Shown here: one piece after another, positions 12,122-23,584 of the stretch | How the letters are laid out: the number at the start of each line of letters is the position of its first letter | How positions within the stretch are numbered: the first letter of the stretch is position 1 | Source of the DNA: Mesorhizobium sp. WSM4313 | Lineage (GTDB): Bacteria; Pseudomonadota; Alphaproteobacteria; Rhizobiales; Rhizobiaceae | Direction of reading: 5' to 3' | Assembly (NCBI RefSeq): GCF_002294725.1 | Contig: NZ_NSFT01000004.1 | Location: 62,001 to 126,000, forward strand | DNA length: 64,000 bases | The notes under the pieces: model-generated | What the model was told of the DNA's origin: nothing | Seen by the model: the letters and a program-made list of their open reading frames with translations, nothing else | Database searches by the model: none | Translations under genes and position numbers: made by a program

Positions 12122-12862
12122 ATGATGGGTCTGCTTCGAAACTCCCTTTGCGCGATGGCGCTGTTCGCGGCGTCGGCGGGCAATGCCGCGACGCTGCTCG
12201 AACCGACGCTGCATCTGAAGCCGCAGGGCGTTGAAGGCGGCGGTCGCGTCGCCTTGACGCTCGATGCCTGCGGCGGAACGACTGACACGAGGATACTTTC
12301 GGCGCTTGTCGACAACAGGATACCGGCGACGATCTTCGTTACCGGCATCTGGCTGAAGCGCAATGCCGAGGCCGTCGAGATCATGCGGGCGCATCCCGAC
12401 CTGTTCGAGCTGGAAAATCACGGCGGCCGCCACGTTCCGGCGGTCGATACGCCGCGGAAGATCTTCGGCATCCGCAGCGCCGGCAGCCCGGACGCCGTGC
12501 AGGCCGAGGTTGAATCCGGCGCCGCCGCCCTGGCCGGCGCGGGCGGCCCTGCGGCAAAATGGTTTCGCGGCGCCACCGCCGAATACAGTCCCTCGGCGAT
12601 CGCCATGATCCGCAGGCTGGGCTTCAAGATCGCAGGCTTCTCGGTCAATGGCGACGGCGGTTCGCTGCTCGGCGCGAAGGAAACGGCGCGCCGCATCGGC
12701 GCCGCCAAGGACGGCGATGTCATCATCGCCCACATCAACCAGCCGACCCATGCCGCCGGCGAGGGCGTGGTTCAGGGCTTGCTGGCCTTGAAGCAGAAGG
12801 GCATGACCTTCGTGCGCCTCGACGATGCCGAGGGCGTCGGCAATGACGGCACCACCGATTGA
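12122..12862 (+). CDS. Exported polysaccharide deacetylase-like protein (NodB fold)
   Basis: A 246-residue protein. The N-terminus MMGLLRNSLCAMALFAASAGNAA is a plausible Sec signal peptide with an A-x-A cleavage site, so it should act in the periplasm. The NodB-type core follows: VALTLDACGG in place of the usual TFDDG, PATIFVTGIWL, and the HGGRH pair of histidines near residue 100 (H-x-x-x-H metal site), then WFRGATAEYSP and DGDVIIAHINQP. The first Asp and the two His are kept, while the second Asp position is changed. The family removes acetyl or formyl groups from sugars. The substrate is not known. It stands alone downstream of the GT9 pair. Confidence 0.75.
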   Translation: MMGLLRNSLCAMALFAASAGNAATLLEPTLHLKPQGVEGGGRVALTLDACGGTTDTRILSALVDNRIPATIFVTGIWLKRNAEAVEIMRAHPDLFELENHGGRHVPAVDTPRKIFGIRSAGSPDAVQAEVESGAAALAGAGGPAAKWFRGATAEYSPSAIAMIRRLGFKIAGFSVNGDGGSLLGAKETARRIGAAKDGDVIIAHINQPTHAAGEGVVQGLLALKQKGMTFVRLDDAEGVGNDGTTD

Positions 12863-12945
12863 GAGCGTGGTGCGAGGGTGGCGACCGCTGAATTTTGGCG
12901 GCCACATCATTCCGAGATCGACCTAAGCGCCCCTCCCTTTACGGC

Positions 12946-13335
12946 TCAGTCCGGCGTGGCTTCGACCGTCACCTTGTTCGTGTAGAACGCGCCGTGATTG
13001 CGGATCTCGACCATTTCGTCGAACGGATGCTCATAAGCCCACATCGCGTTCTCGCCGGCTTCGCCGGCCGGCTGGACGCTCCAGTAGCTGGCATCGCCCT
13101 TGTATGGGCAATGTGTCGAATGGTCGGTCGGGGTGAGCTTGCCGAAATCGATATCGTCGAACGGGATGTAGAAGACGGCCGGGTAAGGTGGCTCCGAGAG
13201 AACCTTTGCCGCAGTCGATGTGGCGATGATCCTATCGCCGGCGCGGACCGTGACGGTGCCGCGATAAGGTTCGACGGTGATCACCTTGTCCGGGTTGCGC
13301 TGGAAGCCGGGGGCTGGATTGGCAAGCTTGTCCAT
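12946..13335 (-). CDS. DUF427 family protein
   Basis: A 129-residue soluble protein. The segment TVEPYRGTVTVRAGDRIIATSTAAKVL, the CPYKGDASYWSV motif near residue 75 and the ending EIRNHGAFYTNKV match DUF427, a small beta-barrel family of unknown function. GGAGACC lies before the ATG with good spacing. The flanking repeat (13348-13446) sits in its leader. No partner gene is evident. Confidence 0.8.
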   Translation of the reverse strand: MDKLANPAPGFQRNPDKVITVEPYRGTVTVRAGDRIIATSTAAKVLSEPPYPAVFYIPFDDIDFGKLTPTDHSTHCPYKGDASYWSVQPAGEAGENAMWAYEHPFDEMVEIRNHGAFYTNKVTVEATPD

Positions 13336-13347
13336 GAATGGTCTCCT

Positions 13348-13446
13348 GGAGCAATTCTAGAAAAAGTGCGAAGCGGTTTTCCGTCCGGAATTGCGTCAAA
13401 CAAAGAGAGAGCGTTTCGTTGTTTCCGCGAAACGGTGAAACGTTCT
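13348..13446. repeat. Dispersed intergenic repeat, family A, copy 3
   Basis: It begins GGAGCAATTCTAGAAAAAGTG, carries the core CCGTCCGGAATTGCGTCAAA and ends AAACGGTGAAACGTTCT. It is collinear with the copies at 6014-6113 and 10626-10752. It lies directly upstream of the DUF427 start codon, so it is probably transcribed as part of that leader. Confidence 0.85.
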
Positions 13447-13539
13447 CAGGGGAGACTTACATGTGTCGGGCAGGCGGGTCGCGCAAGCGCGCGTCACGCT
13501 TGGCGTCATCACCATTCATTGAACGTCTGCTTCCGGTCG

Positions 13540-13896
13540 TCAGGCGGCCGTCTTGAAGGCGTCCATGAGGCCGGCATAGGCGGCGGCAATGCCCGCGACC
13601 GGATTGGTGCTTCTCGCCGCCGTCTCGACCTTCAGCGCGCCGCCGGTGGTCGGCAGCGTGAGCAGCAGGAACTGACGATTGTCGGCGTTGCCGATGCAGG
13701 CCGCGGCGACATGCTCGCCCTCGGCGCCGTTTTCAACGCGCATCTTGAACAGCAGCGTTCCGCCGACGGCCTCCAGCGCACCGCCGACGACTTCGGCAAA
13801 TTCATCTTCGGAAACGGTTTTGATGTCCGGCGTCAGATCGTCCAGACTTTCGGCAAGCGTGCTTTCGAGGGCTTTTTCGTCGAGCTGCGCGTCCAT
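13540..13896 (-). CDS. Hypothetical small acidic protein
   Basis: A 118-residue soluble protein starting MDAQLDEKALESTLAESLDD. It is acidic in the first third, then has strand-rich segments (GGTLLFKMRV, RQFLLLTLPTTGGALKVETAAR) and ends GLMDAFKTAA. I do not recognise a family. The ATG at 13896 has GGAGAG eight bases ahead, which decides the start over an ATG nine codons upstream. Codon use fits its neighbours, and it is likely a real gene. Confidence 0.6.
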   Translation of the reverse strand: MDAQLDEKALESTLAESLDDLTPDIKTVSEDEFAEVVGGALEAVGGTLLFKMRVENGAEGEHVAAACIGNADNRQFLLLTLPTTGGALKVETAARSTNPVAGIAAAYAGLMDAFKTAA

Positions 13897-14085
13897 GCGA
13901 ATCTCTCCATTCGCCAATCTCACCCAGCCCGTTAACGAAGCTTAACGGCGACGATGGCCGGATTATGGCGGTTTTCCCGGTCCTTCGATCCATCCACTGG
14001 CTTCGACTTATGGCGGCTGGACAAACCGCCGGTTCGTTTCACAATGCGTGAAACAAATGACGCGAATGCGCAAAGGGAGGAATTG

Positions 14086-15714
<1,629 letters not shown>

Positions 15715-15795
15715 CGAAAAATGTTCGATCTTTCGGCTTCAAGCCGGCGCCAAAAACCGCTAACTCTCGGCCGGGTTGGGGCGATACGGCAGAGA

Positions 15796-16581
15796 ATGGC
15801 ATCTATTCCTGAACGGCAGACGTCAAGGGCGGCCGGCTGGTCGCGGCGGATCGGGGCATTCTCTCTGGTCCTTTTGCTCACCGCCGTTGCCGCTTACAGG
15901 CTGGGTCTCGTCGAGACGCCGCCTTTCCTGTGGGTCCTGGCGCTCGTGGCGCTGCTGGCTGCGCTTGCCCTGTTGCTGGCCGGTCTCGGCTTGGCCAGGG
16001 TCTGGAGCTTCGGCGATCGCGGCGGCCGCGATCTCTCCATCGGCGCGCTGCTGGCGCTGCTGGTGCTGGCACCCTACGGCGTCGCCGTCTACTGGGCGAC
16101 GATCTATCCGCCGCTGCGCGACATCTCGACCGATCTCGACGATCCGCCCGCGTTGGACACCAGCGACCGCACCGCCGACATGAACGAGCTGTCGCCGCCG
16201 ACCCCGGGCGAGCAGGCCCTGCAGGCCGAGGCCTATCCGCTGGTCAGCGGGCGCAGCTACAATCTGCCTTTCGAAACCGTCGTCGACGCTGTCGAAACCG
16301 TGCTCGACCGCCGCGACTGGCAGTTGACGGCGCCTTATCCCGACATCAACGGGCAAAGCCAGGCGACGATCAACGCGCTGGCAAAGGGCTTCGTGCTCGG
16401 ACTGCCGGCCGACGTCGCCATCCGCATCACCGACGACGGCGAGCAGCTCATCGTCGACATGCGCTCGGCCTCGCGCTACGGCCGCTACGACCTTGGCGAC
16501 AACGCCGCCCGCATCACCGATTTCCTTGGCGAGCTGGACCAGCAAGTCGCCGGGCAGGTCGGCGCGGCGCCGGCTGAGTGA
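15796..16581 (+). CDS. DUF1499 domain membrane protein
   Basis: The N-terminal third holds three hydrophobic segments. The second half is soluble and ends with SRYGRYDLGDNAARI, the DUF1499 signature. The fold probably sits on the periplasmic side of the inner membrane. Two starts are possible: ATG at 15721, just after the acyl-CoA synthetase stop, and ATG at 15796, which begins MASIPERQ. The second is listed because the extra 25 residues look unstructured, but the choice is weak. Function is unknown. It is convergent with the MBL gene with no gap between the stop codons. Confidence 0.72.
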   Translation: MASIPERQTSRAAGWSRRIGAFSLVLLLTAVAAYRLGLVETPPFLWVLALVALLAALALLLAGLGLARVWSFGDRGGRDLSIGALLALLVLAPYGVAVYWATIYPPLRDISTDLDDPPALDTSDRTADMNELSPPTPGEQALQAEAYPLVSGRSYNLPFETVVDAVETVLDRRDWQLTAPYPDINGQSQATINALAKGFVLGLPADVAIRITDDGEQLIVDMRSASRYGRYDLGDNAARITDFLGELDQQVAGQVGAAPAE

Positions 16582-17490
16582 TCACGCGGCGGGGCTGAAA
16601 ATGCCGTCGATCGCCGGATCGCCTTCTGTGGCCACGAGGCCGCGTGCAACCAGATCCTCGAGATGGGCAAGCACCGAAAGACCGGCGGCGCCGTATAGCC
16701 GCGGGTCGGTGTCGCAATAGATCGCCGCGACCATTTCCGCGATCGTCCGGTCTCCGGCGCGGATGCGCTCCAGGATCGCCCTTTCGCGCATCTTGCGATG
16801 CGTCTTCAGGCCGCGCATGAAGCTTTGGGGCGCGGCCACAGGTCCGCCGTGGCCAGGCAAAAGCAAGCGATCGTCGCGCGTCAAAAGCTTGTCGAGGGAG
16901 CTCATATAGTCGACCATGGCGCCGTCCGGCGGCGCGACGATCGAGGTCGACCAGGCCATGACATGGTCGGCTGAAAACAGCGTTCCGGTTCCCTCGAGGG
17001 CAAACACGGCGTGGTTGGCGGTGTGGCCGGGCGTCAGCACGGTTCGGATGGCCCAGCCGTTGCCCTCAGTCAGCGCATTGTCGGCCAGCACGACATCGGG
17101 AACGAAGGCGAGATCGGCGCTGGCGTCGAGCGGATTGACCTCGCCGATGCGCAAGGGGCGCGCCGGCCGATGCGGGCCTTCGGCAAGCGTTGCCGCGCCG
17201 GTGCGCTCCTTCAGTCGCGCCGCCAAAGGCGAATGGTCGCGATGGGTGTGGCTGACGAAGATGTGGCTGACCGGTCGGCCGCCGATCGCCTTGAGCAGTG
17301 TTTCGAGATGGGCGTCGTCTTCCGGCCCCGGATCGATCACCGCCAGCGTGTCGCTGCCGACGAGATAGCTGTTGGTGCCGTGGAAGGTGAAAGGACCCGG
17401 ATTTCTTGCGGTGATGCGCAGCACATCCGGCGCAACCGGAACCGCCCGGCCGTAGGCGGGATCGAAGCTGGTGTCGAATTCAAGGGCCAT
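16582..17490 (-). CDS. MBL-fold metallohydrolase (LACTB2/glyoxalase II-like)
   Basis: A 302-residue protein with the metallo-beta-lactamase fold. The metal motif is SHTHRDHS near residue 82, followed by TPGHTANHAVF near 155, FSADHVMAW near 175, and LLPGHGGPV near 215, giving the histidines and aspartate of a dinuclear site. The C-terminal 70 residues, with repeated RERAILERI-like helices, match the winged-helix tail of LACTB2-like hydrolases. The reaction is hydrolytic on an unknown ester, thioester or nucleic-acid-like substrate. GGAG precedes the ATG. Confidence 0.85.
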   Translation of the reverse strand: MALEFDTSFDPAYGRAVPVAPDVLRITARNPGPFTFHGTNSYLVGSDTLAVIDPGPEDDAHLETLLKAIGGRPVSHIFVSHTHRDHSPLAARLKERTGAATLAEGPHRPARPLRIGEVNPLDASADLAFVPDVVLADNALTEGNGWAIRTVLTPGHTANHAVFALEGTGTLFSADHVMAWSTSIVAPPDGAMVDYMSSLDKLLTRDDRLLLPGHGGPVAAPQSFMRGLKTHRKMRERAILERIRAGDRTIAEMVAAIYCDTDPRLYGAAGLSVLAHLEDLVARGLVATEGDPAIDGIFSPAA

Positions 17491-17563
17491 GCCTGCGGGC
17501 TCCGTTGCGATGCGGCAAAGTGATTGCCGTCCGATACGGAAGCCAATATAGGAAAATCAATGG

Positions 17564-17664
17564 ATGTCGCCCAAAACTGCGCAGCGGTTTTTGGGAGAAC
17601 GACATGCATCAAGACAATTTTTAAAGCGCGTCGCCTGAATGCGTTTCTGCGCGATGCGCTTTAA
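17564..17664. repeat. Composite dispersed repeat, family B plus an adjoining palindrome
   Basis: Positions 17564-17617 (ATGTCGCCCAAAAC to ACGACATGCATCAAGACAA) match the element at 55628-55680 almost base for base, and the two ends are inverted (ATGTCG/CGACAT, CCCAAAA/TTTTGGG). It is followed by a second inverted repeat, 17621-17664, with arms TTAAAGCGC and GCGCTTTAA. The whole lies between the MBL gene start and bioY, where it could form a large hairpin in the RNA. Confidence 0.8.
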
Positions 17665-17712
17665 GAGCCAGCTAATCAGCCACCCGGCAAATCAGCCAGA
17701 ATGGGGAAGACC

Positions 17713-18303
17713 ATGGCAACTGCAACCACGATGCGCCCGCTTGTTTCTCTCACCCTGCCGGATCGGGGTGTTGCCCGGCTGGCGACCCAGCTCTTCCTGG
17801 CGCTCGCCGGAACCCTGCTGCTGACGCTTTCGGCCAAGACCAAAGTGGTGCTCGGCCCGGTCGACATCTCGCTGCAGACGCTGGCCGTGCTGTTGATCGC
17901 CTCGGCATTCGGCCTGCGCCTTGCCGTCGCGACGCTCCTTCTCTACCTCGCCGAGGGCGCTTTTGGTCTGCCGGTCTTCCAGGGCACGCCGGAAAAAGGC
18001 ATCGGCATTGTCTATATGCTGGGCTCGACGGGCGGCTATCTCGCCGGCTTCGTGGTCATGGCGACGATCGCCGGCTGGGCCGCCGACCGCGGCTGGGACC
18101 GCGACCCGTTCAAGCTGTTCGGCGCCATGCTGACGGCGGAGGTCGTCATGATGGCCATGGGCTTTGCCTGGCTGGCCACGCTGATCGGGCCGGAAAAGTC
18201 CTGGCAGTTCGGCGTCCTGCCTTTCATCGTCGGCGACCTGATCAAGGTGGCTTTGGCCGCCAGCCTGGTGCCGGCCGTGTGGACATTGCTCAAGCGCGGC
18301 TGA
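17713..18303 (+). CDS. bioY: BioY-family biotin transporter S component
   Basis: A 196-residue inner-membrane protein with about six hydrophobic helices. LGPVDISLQTLAVLLIASAFG is the BioY hallmark, and VYMLGSTGGYLAGFV and LPFIVGDLIKVALAA match the conserved substrate-site helices. BioY binds biotin and works alone or with ECF partners BioM and BioN; neither is adjacent here. The ATG at 17713 is preferred because GGGGAAG lies directly upstream, whereas the ATG four codons earlier has no such site. I searched the leader for a BioR-type palindrome and found none. It is terminated by the hairpin at 18322-18357. Confidence 0.9.
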   Translation: MATATTMRPLVSLTLPDRGVARLATQLFLALAGTLLLTLSAKTKVVLGPVDISLQTLAVLLIASAFGLRLAVATLLLYLAEGAFGLPVFQGTPEKGIGIVYMLGSTGGYLAGFVVMATIAGWAADRGWDRDPFKLFGAMLTAEVVMMAMGFAWLATLIGPEKSWQFGVLPFIVGDLIKVALAASLVPAVWTLLKRG

Positions 18304-18321
18304 GAACAATCGACGAGAAAA

Positions 18322-18357
18322 GGGCCGGCGGGCGACAAGCGCCCGCCGGCCCTTTTT
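18322..18357 (+). terminator. Rho-independent terminator of bioY
   Basis: GGGCCGGCGGGCG and CGCCCGCCGGCCC pair perfectly over 13 bp with a 5-nt loop ACAAG, followed by TTTTT. An A-rich stretch before the stem pairs partly with the T-run, so it might act on both strands. Confidence 0.95.
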
Positions 18358-18445
18358 CATGGCGCTGTCGGATTTCGCTCGAAACCGCCTCCTGTCAGAT
18401 GATAGAAAGCGATGAAGTAACGTCGGGAAGCAGTCAAAGCCGACA

Positions 18446-18474
18446 TTGACAAGCCAGCGCCCGAAAACTAAGCA
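18446..18474 (+). promoter_or_regulatory. Possible promoter of the rml operon
   Basis: TTGACA, a 17-bp spacer, then TAAGCA, 51 bp before the rmlA start. The -35 box is a consensus match and the -10 box is poor, so this is a candidate only. Confidence 0.3.
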
Positions 18475-18524
18475 CGGGCAACTTGGCGTCGAGGCGGGGG
18501 CCGCGGTAGTTCAAGGAGAGCTTG

Positions 18525-19415
18525 TTGAAAGGAATTATCCTTGCGGGTGGCAGCGGAACACGTCTTTATCCGCTAACATTAGCGGTTTCTAAGCAAATAC
18601 TGCCGATCTACGACAAGCCGATGATCTATTACCCGCTGAGCGTGCTGATGCTCGCGGGAATTCGCCAGATTCTGGTCATTTCAACTCCGCGCGACTTGCC
18701 GGTCTTCCAGGCGTTGCTGGGCGACGGTTCCGAATTCGGGCTGGAATTGTCCTATGCCGTGCAGGCGCAGCCCAACGGCCTCGCCGAGGCCTTCATCATC
18801 GGCCGCGACTTCATCGGCAAGGACAGCGTGTCGATGATTCTCGGCGACAACATCTATTTCGGCGGCGGCCTGTCGCAGCTCTGCCGCGAGGCGGCGACGC
18901 GCGATGGCGGCGCATCGGTCTTCGCCTATTATGTCGACGATCCCGAGCGCTATGGCGTGGTCTCCTTCGACAAGGCCACCGGCAAGGCTCTGACGATCGA
19001 GGAGAAGCCGCAAAAGCCGAAGTCCAACTGGGCCGTCACCGGTCTTTATTTCTACGACAACAAGGTAGTCGATATCGCCTCGACGATCCGCCCTTCGGCG
19101 CGCGGCGAGCTCGAGATCACCGCGGTCAACAATGTCTATCTCGAGCGTGGCGAGTTGCATGTCCACCGCCTCGGCCGCGGCTATGCCTGGCTGGACACCG
19201 GCACGCATGACAGCCTGCTCGAGGCATCGTCTTTCGTGCGCACGATCGAGCATCGCCAGGGCATCAAGATCGCGTGTCCGGAGGAGATTGCGCTGGAGCA
19301 GCGTTGGATCAGCGCCGACAAGGTGCTGGATCGCGCCGCGCGGCTCGGCAAGAACGAATATGCCGCCTATCTGCGCCGGCGGGTGGCCGATCTGATGGAG
19401 GAGCGCGGTGCTTGA
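18525..19415 (+). CDS. rmlA: Glucose-1-phosphate thymidylyltransferase
   Basis: A 296-residue nucleotidyltransferase that makes dTDP-glucose. It has [18 protein letters not shown] at the N-terminus, [25 protein letters not shown] near residue 107, the EEKPQKPKS motif near 165, and [14 protein letters not shown] near 222. The start is TTG: the second of two adjacent TTG codons has AAGGAG at six-base spacing and gives the family-standard N-terminus. It opens the rmlA-C-B-D operon and overlaps rmlC by eight bases. Confidence 0.97.
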   Translation: MKGIILAGGSGTRLYPLTLAVSKQILPIYDKPMIYYPLSVLMLAGIRQILVISTPRDLPVFQALLGDGSEFGLELSYAVQAQPNGLAEAFIIGRDFIGKDSVSMILGDNIYFGGGLSQLCREAATRDGGASVFAYYVDDPERYGVVSFDKATGKALTIEEKPQKPKSNWAVTGLYFYDNKVVDIASTIRPSARGELEITAVNNVYLERGELHVHRLGRGYAWLDTGTHDSLLEASSFVRTIEHRQGIKIACPEEIALEQRWISADKVLDRAARLGKNEYAAYLRRRVADLMEERGA

Positions 19416-19962
19416 GGTCAGGCGGCTCGGCCTCGACGGCGTGCTGGAGATCGTGCCGAAGCGGCATGGCGATGCGCGCGGCTTTTTCAGCGAGACCTGG
19501 AATGCCGAGCGCTTCGCCGAAGCCGGCATCGATCTCGTTTTCGTGCAGGACAATCACTCCTATTCCGCCGCGGCCGGCGTGCTGCGCGGCCTGCATTACC
19601 AGCTGCCGCCGCGCGCGCAAGCCAAGCTGCTGCGCGTCATCCGCGGCAGCGTGCTCGATGTCGCGGTCGACATCCGCCGTTCTTCGCCCACTTTCGGCAA
19701 ATGGGAAGCGCTGGAGATATCGGCCGACAAGGGCAACCAGGTCCTGGTGCCGAAAGGCTTCGCGCATGGCTTCGTCACGCTCGTGCCGCATACCGAGGTG
19801 CTCTATAAGGTGACCGACACCTACTCGCCCGAACATGACCGCTCGATCCGCTTCGACGACCCGGCGATCGGCATCGCATGGCCGGACATCGCGGGCGGCT
19901 TCCAGCTTTCGGACAAGGACCGCAACGCGCCGCTGCTGGGCGCGGCGGAGGTGTTCGCGTGA
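19408..19962 (+). CDS. rmlC: dTDP-4-dehydrorhamnose 3,5-epimerase
   Basis: A 184-residue cupin-fold epimerase acting on dTDP-4-keto-6-deoxyglucose. Motifs include [30 protein letters not shown] with the catalytic His, [11 protein letters not shown], and VPKGFAHGF. The start is GTG inside the end of rmlA. Second gene of the operon. Confidence 0.97.
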   Translation: MLEVRRLGLDGVLEIVPKRHGDARGFFSETWNAERFAEAGIDLVFVQDNHSYSAAAGVLRGLHYQLPPRAQAKLLRVIRGSVLDVAVDIRRSSPTFGKWEALEISADKGNQVLVPKGFAHGFVTLVPHTEVLYKVTDTYSPEHDRSIRFDDPAIGIAWPDIAGGFQLSDKDRNAPLLGAAEVFA

Positions 19963-19976
19963 GGAGGGACGGCGGC

Positions 19977-21151
<1,175 letters not shown>

Positions 21152-21155
<4 letters not shown>

Positions 21156-22033
21156 GGCTTGCCGTCACCGGACGCGAAGGCCAGGTCGCCGCAAGCCTGG
21201 TCGAGGCGGCGCGGGGCCGCGACGATGTCGAAGTCGTCGCCGTCGGCCGCCCGGCGCTCGACCTTGCGCGACCCGACACGGTGCTCGCGGCCCTTGAAGC
21301 GGCAAGGCCCGACCTCATCGTGTCCGCCGCTGCCTACACCGCTGTCGACCAGGCCGAGGACGAGAAGGACCTGGCCTTCGCGGTGAACGCAACCGGCGCC
21401 GGCAAAGTGGCGCAAGCCGCGGCAAGGCTCGGCGTCCCCGTCATCCATCTGTCGACCGACTATGTCTTCGACGGCGCCAAGGACAGCGCCTATGTCGAGA
21501 CCGACCCGACCGCCCCGCTCGGCGTCTACGGCGCCTCCAAGCTCGCCGGCGAAGAGGCGGTCGCCGCGGCCAACCCGCGCCACCTTATCCTGCGCACCGC
21601 TTGGGTTTACAGCCCCTTCGGCAGGAACTTCGTCAAGACCATGCTGCGGCTGGCCGCAGACCGCGACGAGATATCGGTCGTCGCCGACCAATGGGGCAAT
21701 CCGACATCGGCGCTCGACATCGCCGAAGCGATCCTGCATGCGGCGCCGAAGCTGGTCGACGACAGCAATTTCGCCGCCTTCGGCATCTATCACCTGGCGG
21801 GCGAGGGCGACACCAACTGGAGCGGCTTTGCCCGTCACATCCTCGACACAAGCCGGGCGTTTGGTGGCCCGCACGCGAAAGTGCGCGATATCGCGACGAG
21901 CGACTATCCGACCAAGACACGGCGCCCGCAAAATTCGCGGCTTTTGACCGAAAAGTTCGCATCCACATTCAGGGAGATACCGGAATGGCAAAGGTCGGCG
22001 GAAGCTGTGGTCCGGCGGCTTCTACCAGGTTGA
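21152..22033 (+). CDS. rmlD: dTDP-4-dehydrorhamnose reductase
   Basis: A 293-residue SDR reductase that completes dTDP-L-rhamnose. [13 protein letters not shown] is the cofactor motif, then [10 protein letters not shown] near 105, YGASKLAGE near 130 and [17 protein letters not shown] near 150. The GTG start shares bases with the rmlB stop (GTGA), so translation is probably coupled. The proteins rmlACBD are in conserved order; an accessory glycosyltransferase begins 9 bp later. Confidence 0.96.
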
Positions 22034-22042
22034 CGAAGTGTA

Positions 22043-23584
22043 ATGTCGAGTAGTGCTTCGCGAAGCGAACATCCGATATTGGGGGCACCAGTGAATGAAA
22101 TCGTGAACCTTCTCCGAAAGCGAATTTCTTTGTGGAAACACACAAGGATCGTTCGCCAAAGCGGGATTTTCGACGACGGGTACTATCTTGCTCAACTTGG
22201 TGAAAGAGGGCCACCAGGAGACCTTATTACTCACTATGTATCAGTTGGCGAAAAATTGGGGCTCAGGCCCTCCAAAAAGTTCGACCCGAGCTTTTACGGC
22301 AGCCGCTATCCAGATGTCGCGTCGAGTGGGCGCAACCTGTTGTCACATTTTGTTACTCATGGCGTCCAGGAAGGACGACTAGGCCGGCCACAAACGGAGG
22401 AATTTGAGACCGCTGAAGTCGCTCTTGATCAGACAAAGCGTACGATTCTGCTTCTGGTGCACGAATTGTCCAGAACCGGTGCTCCGATACTCGGCTGGAA
22501 CATCGGTCGTTACCTCAAGAGGAATTTTGATTACAATATAGTCGTTGTATCACTTTCGTCCGGGGATCTAGCTGATAAATTCACCGATGAATTCGATATT
22601 GTTATCTCTTTTGATGGCATAAGTCACAACGACGAGGCGCAGTTTCAATCTATTGCGAAATCAGCTCTTTCGCGGTTTAGGCCAGATTACATTTTGGCCA
22701 ATAGTATAATAACTTTTCCTCTTGCAAACGAGTTTTTTAAGCTTGGAGTTCCTGTAATAGGGTTGGTGCACGAGTTCGCGACCTTCGCCATCCACATGCG
22801 GGAGATCGCCAAAACGATGCAAAATTTGTCCGAGCTTGTTTTCCCAGCAGAGGTCGTACGCCGGTCCTCTTTTGAAAAATTCCCGTCACTCAAGATGCGG
22901 CCGTCGCACATCATAGCACAAGGGAGATCGGAAGTGCCGCACACCAAGCACGCCCCTAAAAGGGGCGTGAGTGCCCTAGCAGAATTTCGTAGTGGTGCCG
23001 ATTTTGTCGTAATCGGTGTAGGCACACTCGAATGGCGAAAAGGAGTGGATTTGTTTGTATCTGCGGCCGCGACCGCGAAGAGAAAGGCCCCCAAGATCAA
23101 ACTGAGATTCGTTTGGATCGGCAGTGTGCATGGCAGTGGGTACGAGTTGAAGGAATTTTTAAACGAGCAGGTAGCTCGCTCCGGCGTGACCGAAATTGTC
23201 GAATTTCTTGAGGCGGTTCCTGATCTCGACTGGGCATATGCAAGTGCCGACGCGTTTTTTTTAAGTTCGCGACTCGATCCGCTACCTAACGTCAGCATTG
23301 AAGCCGTTTCTCGCGGTTTACCTCTAGTTTGCTTTGAGAACGGTAGCGGCATGGCTGAGATCATGTCGAACGATGCGGACGCAAAGCAACTCGTGGTGCC
23401 CTACCTGGACGCATCGGCCGCCGCGGATGTTTTCATCAGAATGGCATCTGACCAATTGTGGATGGACAGGAAAAAAGCGGCGATGGAACGGGTCGCCAAT
23501 CAGCGTTTTGATATGAAGGCGTATGTAACTAAGCTCGATGTTTTAGGGAGGAGTATTACTCTGGCGGGGTCTCCGAACTCATGA
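22043..23584 (+). CDS. GT4-type glycosyltransferase with N-terminal sugar-enzyme repeats
   Basis: A 513-residue cytoplasmic or peripheral glycosyltransferase. Residues about 40-115 hold two copies of a short motif seen ahead of many polysaccharide glycosyltransferases (YYLAQLG..THYVSVGEKLGLRPS and FYGSRYPDVASSGRNLLSHFVTHGVQEGR). The GT-B core follows: VHELSRTGAPI near 140, a Rossmann-like VVIGVGTLEWRKGVDLF near 325, and the donor site SSRLDPLPNVSIEAVSRGLPLV near 415. The sugar and linkage are unknown. Base composition is clearly more AT-rich than in rmlACBD, and this persists to about 31.8 kb. It overlaps the next gene by ATGA. Confidence 0.83.
   Translation: MSSSASRSEHPILGAPVNEIVNLLRKRISLWKHTRIVRQSGIFDDGYYLAQLGERGPPGDLITHYVSVGEKLGLRPSKKFDPSFYGSRYPDVASSGRNLLSHFVTHGVQEGRLGRPQTEEFETAEVALDQTKRTILLLVHELSRTGAPILGWNIGRYLKRNFDYNIVVVSLSSGDLADKFTDEFDIVISFDGISHNDEAQFQSIAKSALSRFRPDYILANSIITFPLANEFFKLGVPVIGLVHEFATFAIHMREIAKTMQNLSELVFPAEVVRRSSFEKFPSLKMRPSHIIAQGRSEVPHTKHAPKRGVSALAEFRSGADFVVIGVGTLEWRKGVDLFVSAAATAKRKAPKIKLRFVWIGSVHGSGYELKEFLNEQVARSGVTEIVEFLEAVPDLDWAYASADAFFLSSRLDPLPNVSIEAVSRGLPLVCFENGSGMAEIMSNDADAKQLVVPYLDASAAADVFIRMASDQLWMDRKKAAMERVANQRFDMKAYVTKLDVLGRSITLAGSPNS

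Noticed and set aside
17530..17712. BioR-type operator before bioY
   Set aside because: No TTATAGATAA-like palindrome; the region is taken up by palindromic repeats.
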